Assembly (NCBI GenBank): GCA_945870145.1
Contig: CAMBQV010000008.1
Location: 1-37,243, forward strand
From: Akkermansia muciniphila
Lineage (GTDB): Bacteria > Verrucomicrobiota > Kiritimatiellia > RFP12 > UBA1067
Length of the DNA: 37,243 bases
Direction of reading: 5' to 3'
The stretch's first letter is position 1; every line of letters begins with the position of its first letter. The position numbers and the translations under genes are program-made. The notes under the pieces were generated by a model. That model saw only the letters and a list, made by a program, of their open reading frames with translations. It was not told the origin of the DNA and did not search any database. This document shows positions 11,101 to 20,100 of this stretch, piece by piece.

Positions 11101-14100
11101 ACCAATCCGGCAGGCCGTCAAGATCCGTATCACCGTAGGAGAGATACGCTACTGAATTTGTAACTGCTGCGGAACCGAGCTTACGTCCAGCAAACTGCCA
11201 GTTCTTGCGCCAGTTGGCGTTAATGGTGAAGTCCTCGATTGTCGTGCCACCATCGTCAAACCTGAACCAACCCGAGAGGGTACGGACTCGCAGACCACCT
11301 GCGCCGCCCTGCATAGCCGGGATGATGTTTCCGATGTTCAGACGCGCACCCGTGAGGATCTTGCCATCCAGCGAGGCGAGGCTATCTGCATTGTTGTAGA
11401 GGGCACTGATCACCGCCAAGTAGTTCAGCGAACTATTGACGGAGAGGATGAGCGCAGCCGCGCCTGTCACGTGCGGGGTTGCCATGGAGGTGCCGCTCAT
11501 CGTGCCGTAGCTGCCCATGGAGACCGGGAGCGTGCTGAGAATGTCTTGTCCTGGAGCCGCGATATCCACCGAGGTGGCGCCATAACAACTGAAATACGCC
11601 ATCTCATCATTATTATCCGTCGCAGCGACCGCCACGATGTTATCGAGGTCATAACTGCTGGGATAGTGCGGAATCTTATCATTGTCGTCGGAACTATTAC
11701 CCGCCGCAGCAATGAAGAGGTGACCCTGGTCACGGGCTTTCGCGAGGGTGTCGTAGAGCGCCTGCGAGTAACCGCCGCCGCCCCAACTGTTGTTACTGAC
11801 CATCACCTTCTTTTCAAGGGCATACTCAATACACGTGATACCATCCGCCGTTGTACCGCCGAACGGACCGAGGAACTTGAGTGCCATGATCTTGACTTTC
11901 CAGTTCACGCCAGCCACGCCGACGCTATTATCGCCGATCGCACCGATGGTTCCTGAGCAATGCGTACCATGGTCAATATCGTCCATGGGATCACCGGTCA
12001 CCACGCCATTCTCCGCCTTCATGCCATAGACATCGTCAATGATGCCGTTTCCGTCATCATCAATGCCGTTCGCGGGAATCTCATCGGGATTGACCCACAT
12101 GTTTGCCGCGAGATCGGGATGGTTATAGTCAACACCGGTGTCAATGACTGCCACAATCATGCTGTCACTGCCTGTTGCAACTGCCCACGCCTCAGGCGCG
12201 TCAATATCCGCATCTGCGGTACCGTTTAGCTGCCCTGTGTTGTCCATGCCCCACAACTCTGGGAATCTCGGGTCATTCGGAGTCTTCTGCTGGGTCGCAT
12301 GCACGATGTAGTTGGGTTCGATATACTTGACATTAGTATCCGCTTTGATCTTCTGCTTGGCAAGGGTCGCATCAACGCCCTGCGGAATACGCACATAGAG
12401 GGCATTCGCCAGCTTCAACTGACGCACCGTGTCAACCTTGTAGTCGGTCTTGAACTTCTGGATCAGGGTTGCGGGATTGATTCCCTGACGCATGCCCACC
12501 AAGAACTCATTGGGGACTGCTTCAGTTGCAGGCTTGGTCAAGGTGCTAGGCATCTGGGCGACCGCAACTATATTGGTGTCTACGACCCCGCGGGTATCAA
12601 TGATCAGTTGCTCACCCATCATATTGCGGATGCCTCTGTAGTCCACGGCATACGAGGCGAAACGCACATCGTCCAGCGCGCCGATAAAGCCGTTTACATA
12701 CGTCCCAGGTCCCGTGACACGGCGGGCGCCGATCACGAGCTGCGGCTGATCCGTAAACCGTTCGTCCGTGGCAATCGGCAACGGGATAGCGTCTGTGCGA
12801 TACGCCACGCAATCGCCGTTGATATAGAGGCGCAACATGTGGTCGGCCGGCGCATAGACCGCCGCGAGGTGGGTCCAGTCATTCTGTATCAAACGGATGA
12901 CCTCGTTGCTAGCTCCGTAGACCGGAATCGATCCGGGGGCCAGGTTTTCGTGGCTAACCTTCACATTATAAGCCACACCGTTCACACCGACTGCCGAGTA
13001 ACGAGCGAAGGGACGCAGGATGGTACCATCGACTTCGATACCCAGCTCATAGTTCGCAAGGCCATTGCTGAAGCTGCGTGCGAGAACAGTCCCGTTGGCG
13101 AGGGCACTGGGATTAACCCATGCACCGAGAGTCCATTCGATCAGCGCATGGCGAGCCTGATTCGTCACAATCACCGCTCCGTTGCCGTCGAGGACTAAGC
13201 CGCGAGGGATGAAGGGCGAGAGGGAGTTGAGGGGGTCAGAGAGACCGACTGCCTGCGTGCCAGCAACATTTGTCCCATAGATCTCCTCATAATCCCCAAT
13301 ACCGTCATCGTCGGTATCCGCATGATTGGGCATCGTTCCATTCGCCTGCTCCAACTGGTTCATCAAACCATCGCCGTCGTCGTCACGCTCAATGTCAAGG
13401 GTGACACCATCCGTGGAAGCTTTGCGCGGGTTGAGGCCTGCCAGATACTCGTAGTAGTTCGACAGTCCATCGCCATCCGTATCCTCATCACCATCGGCAA
13501 TCGTATTCCCATTGCTGTCTGGGTTGTAGGGATCAAAGCCATTCGCAATTTCCCAAGCATCCGAGAGTCCATCCTCATCGCTGTCGAGTTGGTCTTCCGT
13601 GATGCCTTCGGCGTTGAAGTAAATCATGGTCGCATTGCCGGCGAGCGTACCTGCCGCGCTGAAGCGGTTCAGCCAGACTGGACCCTTCCAGTCTGCAGCC
13701 ACCGCACTCACCGCAGCTGCTGTATCTTCAACCTGCCCTGCCTGTTCATATTGAGTCACTACGCTTCCGAAGGCGGGCGTTGGTGTTGTCGAATTAAAGG
13801 AGCTTCCGTCATCAAAGTTGTAGACGAGACATGAACGCGTTGTATCCGAAATCGACACATTGTCCATATATCCCGCAAAGTTACGACCAACAATTGTTCT
13901 CGCCTCTCCGTAGAAAGCCTTTGACCGTGCGATATACGTCGTGGAAACAGCTGCGACCTCTTTACCGTTGAAATAGATCTTCAACGTGTCATTTAAAGGA
14001 TCGAGGACCGTCTGTACTGAGGTCCACTTGTTCAGTGGAACGACAAAGTCTGTGGTCAACACGATGGTCGTCGAATAATCCTTTGGCGTAAAGGCCGCGG

Positions 14101-17100
14101 TCACCGTCATGTCACTGTTGAGCGTGAACATATAATTTACGACACCAGGAGTAATTTCACGCCTAATGAGATCAGCGTCGTTTGTTGGCGCAACAAGTGG
14201 GAACAGATCTGCACTCAGGATGAAGGATTCTAAGGCCAAGCGGTTCGTATATGCTCCGTACGGGAAGTCGGGCACCTCAATATAACTATTTGCGGTACCA
14301 TCCAGAGACAAAACGCGACGTTGACCAGGTGACGTGGATAATGTCGGATCCCATCCAAACATCACTTCACGGCTGTCTTCGAAACCATCATCATCCGTAT
14401 CCGTGAGTTGAGGAAGAGTCTTAAATATCATCTCTTCTCCATTCAACAGGAGATCACCATCAAAATCACGATCGGAATCCAAGATGCCATCATTATATGA
14501 AAAGGCTCGGCTGGGATCTGTAAGACTCCAGTACTCATAAATGTTTGAAAGCCCATCATTATCTGGATCACCATCTGCTCCATGCTCTCCGAGTGGATTT
14601 ACGGCATCAAGTCCAAAAATGTGCTCCCACCAATCAGGCATACCATCCATATCTGTATCGGCAACCGAGGTATAGGCGGCATTGTAATCGTTATACGCTG
14701 TTGCCGAGGGCAGCCAGCCAAGCGCCAGGTCATATTGATACGCCTGTCCGTTGGTCAGGCCCAACGCAACGTAAAGGGCGTTGGCACCTGTGTACATCTG
14801 GGTCCAGAAGTTTGTATAGTTGTTCGCAGGGTCATACGATCCGTAGTTGCGTCTAATCCAGGAGCTGGGCAGGCCGTCAAACGTGGTGTCGCTATTTTCG
14901 AGCCAGGAAGCTGTCGCGCCGAGGTCATCCCAGAAGTCAGTGCACTGCTTAGCCCAGGTCTGCCCCAAGGGGAGCAGGTCCACAGGAATCTGCGAACCAT
15001 ACGTAAAGGTATAGGGGTTGTTACTCATCGGGAAGCTGTTCGTCTGAGCAACACCGCCGGCGCTGGTCCCTGACCAGTAGACTGAATCCAGCACCAGGCC
15101 ATACGTGACCTCAAACAGGTTACTCGTATTGATGATGCTGTTAATCCGAGGCAGATGCGCAGGGACATTCTCGATCCAGGGCAGGTAGTGATAGTTGGTA
15201 TAGACGGTATTCCTCAGCAGGAATTCCCTCCACCAACCCACGGCTGCGCCACCGACATCCCCAATCAGGTCGCCATCAGAGTCGGGACGATTAACATTGA
15301 CTTCCGGTGCGTTAAAGCCACGCGGAACCTGGGCCACATATTGTTCCTCATGCGCACTGAAGAGGTTGTTGAAGGTATAGTAGTTCAACAGGATGGGTGA
15401 GAGATAGAGATCGGACGCCAAGTGCAAGGCGGTGCGGCCTCTGCCCTGCCCAAGCTCGATAACCAAGCGGGCACGATTGTCATCAAGGTCTGCGCGTGTC
15501 AGCCGTTTTTTGAAGGTGTCCGCGATCTCGGTGTCGCTGCGTGGACCATCCCAGACGCGCACTTCGTCAATCCAGCCGCGATAGAAGTTAGCATAGTTAT
15601 TAGCCCACGTTGCATCCCAAGTCATGTAGGGGAACATCGGCGGGAAGTTCGCCAGACTGCCGTAACCGAGCGCTAACGAGCTGAAGGCGAGGTTGGCCGC
15701 GCCCAAGGTCAGGGAGCCGTTCCGGATGACCGGGGGTTCGTCCGGGTTCGTTGCGAGCGCCGGGTCAATACCCGTAGCCGGGATCAAGGCCGTGGCCATA
15801 CGTCCCTGCTGCTGGCCGTTGACAAAGAGGGCGAACTCCTGTGTCCGTCCATCCATACGGATGGTAATGTGCACCCACTTATTGGACTGAATAAATTGAC
15901 CATAGAGGCGCACGGAGTCGGTGTGGGGGTCATGTCCACCTGGATTATCAAAACCACCGAAGAGGCGTCCATCTGGAGCAATGCCGATCAGGAAGTTACG
16001 GCGCATACGCGGGGCCCCCGCAGGCTGGCTGGCATCAGACTGTCCATAGTCAAAGGTACGCTCAATCAGGATCTGTTCGTTGGTCGAGGTCGCCCACTCG
16101 GGACGTGCCCAGAGCTCAACGGTAAAGCTTCGGAAGGCATCATTCATGCCAGTGAACTGCTGGCCGATAACGGTGGCGCCATCGGTGTAGAGGTCGGGCG
16201 TGGTGGCTGCTGATTGAGCACCGGCGAACCAGAGCGCCTGTCTGCGTAGCTGATCTTCGGAGTCGAGCGGATTCGACTTGGTGTTGCGGTTAGCCACCAG
16301 CTCATCCTTGTCGGAAACACCGTCATTGTCCGTGTCATACCCTTCGTTCATCTCGAACTGATAGGTGAAGAAGGGCGGTAAACCAGCAGGCCAGAACCAC
16401 ATATCCCGATAGAGGGGCACCAAGAGTGACTTATAGCCCGTATAGCCATACGGCGGATAGAAACGAGCCGTCAGGCTGTTGATGTTGGAGGGATCCGTCA
16501 TCCAGAGCGGCGTCGGATCTGTGTTGTAATTTTCCGGCAGGGGCATGTTGACAATCAACATCTCCTCCAGATTCAGGAGCCCGTCCGCATCCGGATCAGC
16601 CGTCGGCATACCATTGAGCCATGGATAAAGATTGAAATCCATTGTGAAACCGATGACTGGAGTCTGAACAAACATCCACCAGTTAAAGTCATACATGGTA
16701 AGCGGGAAGCCATTCACGATCCACGCATAAGCGACGCGATCATCAAGGAAGTCAGGACGGATCCCATTGCCCAACAACGGATTGAGGCCATGGTACATTT
16801 CATAGAAGTCATCCATGGAGTCGTAGTCTGAGTCCGGATTATTCGGATCTGTGGAACAGTAGCCGTTTGGTCCTGCACGACGCATCCACCAGAGAACAGA
16901 AGCGGGAGCCGGCCAGCCTAACATGCATTGATCCCACTCGTTCGATACAGCTTCAAAGAGGGCACCCACTTCAAACGTGATATCCATGGGTTGACCAATA
17001 TTTCCAGTAAACGGGTCTACAACCGTTGCATCATTGGGGATAGCTCCCTTCGGAATATCGTAGCGGTAACACCGCAACGATTGCGTCATATACTCTTGAT

Positions 17101-20100
17101 AACTGGCAAGTCCGTCAAGGTCAGCATCCTTGTACTCGTCTGTGACTGTTCCATCCTGTCCATTCGTGATGACCATCGCCACAAAGAGCTCCGGTTGCCC
17201 TGGGAGAAGCGCAGGCAAGGTTGTGGCACCTAGTGCATCAACAGGCGTCCCCGCGAACTGATTTTCCCAAGGATCGGGCAGCGCATCGCGATCCGTATCA
17301 ATCGAACAGGGATTCAAGCCGCCGCCTGCGATACAGGTGCCGCCGATATCTACCGCGTTGCCATATATAAACGCACGTTCCGCACCATCACCCATACCGT
17401 CATTATCCGTATCTCCGCTCCACGGATCCGTCGGCCAGAATTTATTGACCCAGTAGTTATCTGGATCATCCACGGGCCTAATGATAGTCACGACACCGGC
17501 CATCGGCTGATTCGTGATGCCGAAATAATAGAGGTTAGCATTTGTATACGGTCTAATCGAATCCGTCCCCCAGTACTCCCAATTAGACGCATCCACCCCA
17601 ACCCACGGGGTGTGGGTAAATACATTTACATTGCCCCCTGCGCCCAAAGGAACGGCGACATAGAGCTCCCAGCCATCAGGCACACCATCCCAGCCGCCCG
17701 TCGTAGCATCTGTATCTGGCGTGTGCGCGTGCGTCGTAAAGCGACTCCAGGACTCTTGAATCAGAATACGCCGGGTGTTATTAAAGACGATGGCATTGTT
17801 GTTCGAGGTATAGAGATTGATCGCCGTATTAAAGCGCGCAATCCAGCCCGTGTTATTGGTAGCGACCATACCATTCAGTTGAAGTTCGTACATGAACTTC
17901 AGTAGCAAGTATTCATCCACTGCGGTAAAGGGCCGCGTATCCGGGGCCATTCCTGCTGCCCAGGGGCCAAAGCGATCTGCATTATCATAGGGCCATCCAG
18001 CACGTGGCCCAGGGCCAGCTCCGTACCCGCCAAAGCGAGGGACAGTACCAATCCATGCGGTTCGAGGATCAAACAAGTACTCATTACGAACCTGGAAGTG
18101 CATGATCAGAGGATTTTCATTCGTGGCTGCAGGACTTGCAATCATATTGGTAGGCGTCAGAACAGCGTCGGCCACTGGACGACCTACTGCCCAGGGTCCA
18201 TTCGCATCATTACCATAGCGATAGGCGGTCGTCACTCTACCAGGATAATTCGTAAACGTGAGCGGGTCAAACGCTACAAAGTAGTGGTTCGTGGCAATGA
18301 TCAGAATCGGATCATTGAACACATCGAAGCCTCCGTTGGTGGTCACAACCTGAATGTGACGACGCGGTGCTGTGGAAATCGCGAAATAGTCTGCGTCGGG
18401 ATTATTCTGCATGGGCAGATTTCCGTCGCGACCGTCGCAAGGTTCGAAGCCATTCAAAACTTCCCAGCCATCCGCCATGATATCGCCATCGGTATCCCAG
18501 TTCGTGGGATCTGTTCCAAGGACAAGCTCTTCAACGTCTAAAAGCCCGTCATTATCAAAATCGTCTCGCCACAGGGGCTCTGAATATGCACTACGAGGCG
18601 ACCTCGGATCAAAGGCGGTAACGATCTCCGAGTCATCAATCAAGTCGCCCTGCGCGATATTAAACGGATTATAGCGGGAACCCACGCGTCCGTGAATGTT
18701 AGATTCATACCAGAACCAATACTCCCAGCCATCTGGGTAACCATCGTTATCGGTATCGTTTCGGGTCGGATCCGTCTCACGATCATCTGGCGTCCCCAAA
18801 TAACCATCGGTGCCGCGAATTTCCTTAAAGGCGGTAAAGGCATTCACCGCTATACCACTTGGCAATGTGCTCGGATTAGCCACTGGAGCGAAGCTTAAGA
18901 CCCCCTGATTATCACCCGTCGGATAGACTGGCAGGTAGTCCTCGTCCGCATTGTAACCACCGAGATTTTGGAACCAAATTCCGCTCAAGCTTGTAGCACT
19001 TGTGGCTCCGGCACTCGTGGCGTTCGTACCACTCACAAAATAGCTCTGCACCAGACGATCGGGCACACCGTCCTGATTCAAGTCGCCGTTATTGACGCCT
19101 ACGGGATTTTCCACGTCATTTGCATTATATTCAATGGTAAAGATTGCACTCACCTGTACGATATTACCATTGAGAGTTGTACCTGCGGCGCCCCCGGTGC
19201 CAACCGTTCCTGAGGGCAAGTTGATGATGGTTGAACGCGGTGCCAAGGGTTGGGTCACGTGCGTCGGGTCCTGGAAGGCTACAAGAGGTCCGTTCCACGC
19301 AAAGAAGTAACTGCTCTTACCGACGTCCTCTGGCAACGCATTCAGTATCGAAAGCGGGGTCGGCGACGGTATGGCCAGCAACTGTGCCGACATGTCGTCA
19401 GCACCGAAGTAGAAGGTATAGAAAAGACCCGCCGTATCATAGACTGAGGGGCTTGCATTCGTGGCGATGATGGTACCTTCTCCCAGTCTCGTAAGTCCAT
19501 TAAAACCGGCTGTATTGGGCCTGATCGGCAGGGCAATGATCTTCTTGGAGTCCTTAACAATGACAATGAAGTTGATAATCGTAATAGCACCATCTTTGTC
19601 TGTAGCGGTCAAGCTAACGGGCGTCTGCAAATTCGCTGCCATATACGTATGGGTTATTGACCCAGATCCGCCATTGGTCGTCGAGGAGGTGCCGTCACCC
19701 CATGTCCACACCAGTTGCATGTTCAGATTATCTGCCGGGACATCAATCACGGACCAGTTAAAGGTACACGGCTGTCCCACCGTGGCAATTGTATTCGTGC
19801 TTCCATTAACAGGAAGCTGGATAACGGGAGCTTTGTTCTGAACTCTAATCTCCCCTGCATTTATTTCTGTGTAAATGTTCGCTCCCACGGCACCCGAGGC
19901 AATGCGCGGTGTCACCGTAAAACCTGATGAGACACTTAACGCTGTACCATCTTGAACCTGGAAGTAGACCGTTTTGTTTGTTTGCGAAGGATTGAATTCC
20001 ACGAAGGCAGGAACCGTGATAGCACCGTTGAGCGCGTCGTTTGGAGGCGTCACATCAAGAAAAACGACCACACGATTTGTGATACCGACTGAGCTCGGAG

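Noticed and set aside
12299-13198. Long plus-strand open frame opposite the giant gene
   Set aside because: Antisense shadow without a recognisable domain or ribosome site; the minus-strand frame carries clear LamG and subtilisin motifs.
8900-18800. CRISPR-like or microsatellite DNA repeats (recurring TCATCATCCGTATCC-type strings)
   Set aside because: They encode DxDxDG calcium motifs in the giant gene, with irregular spacing and no conserved spacers.
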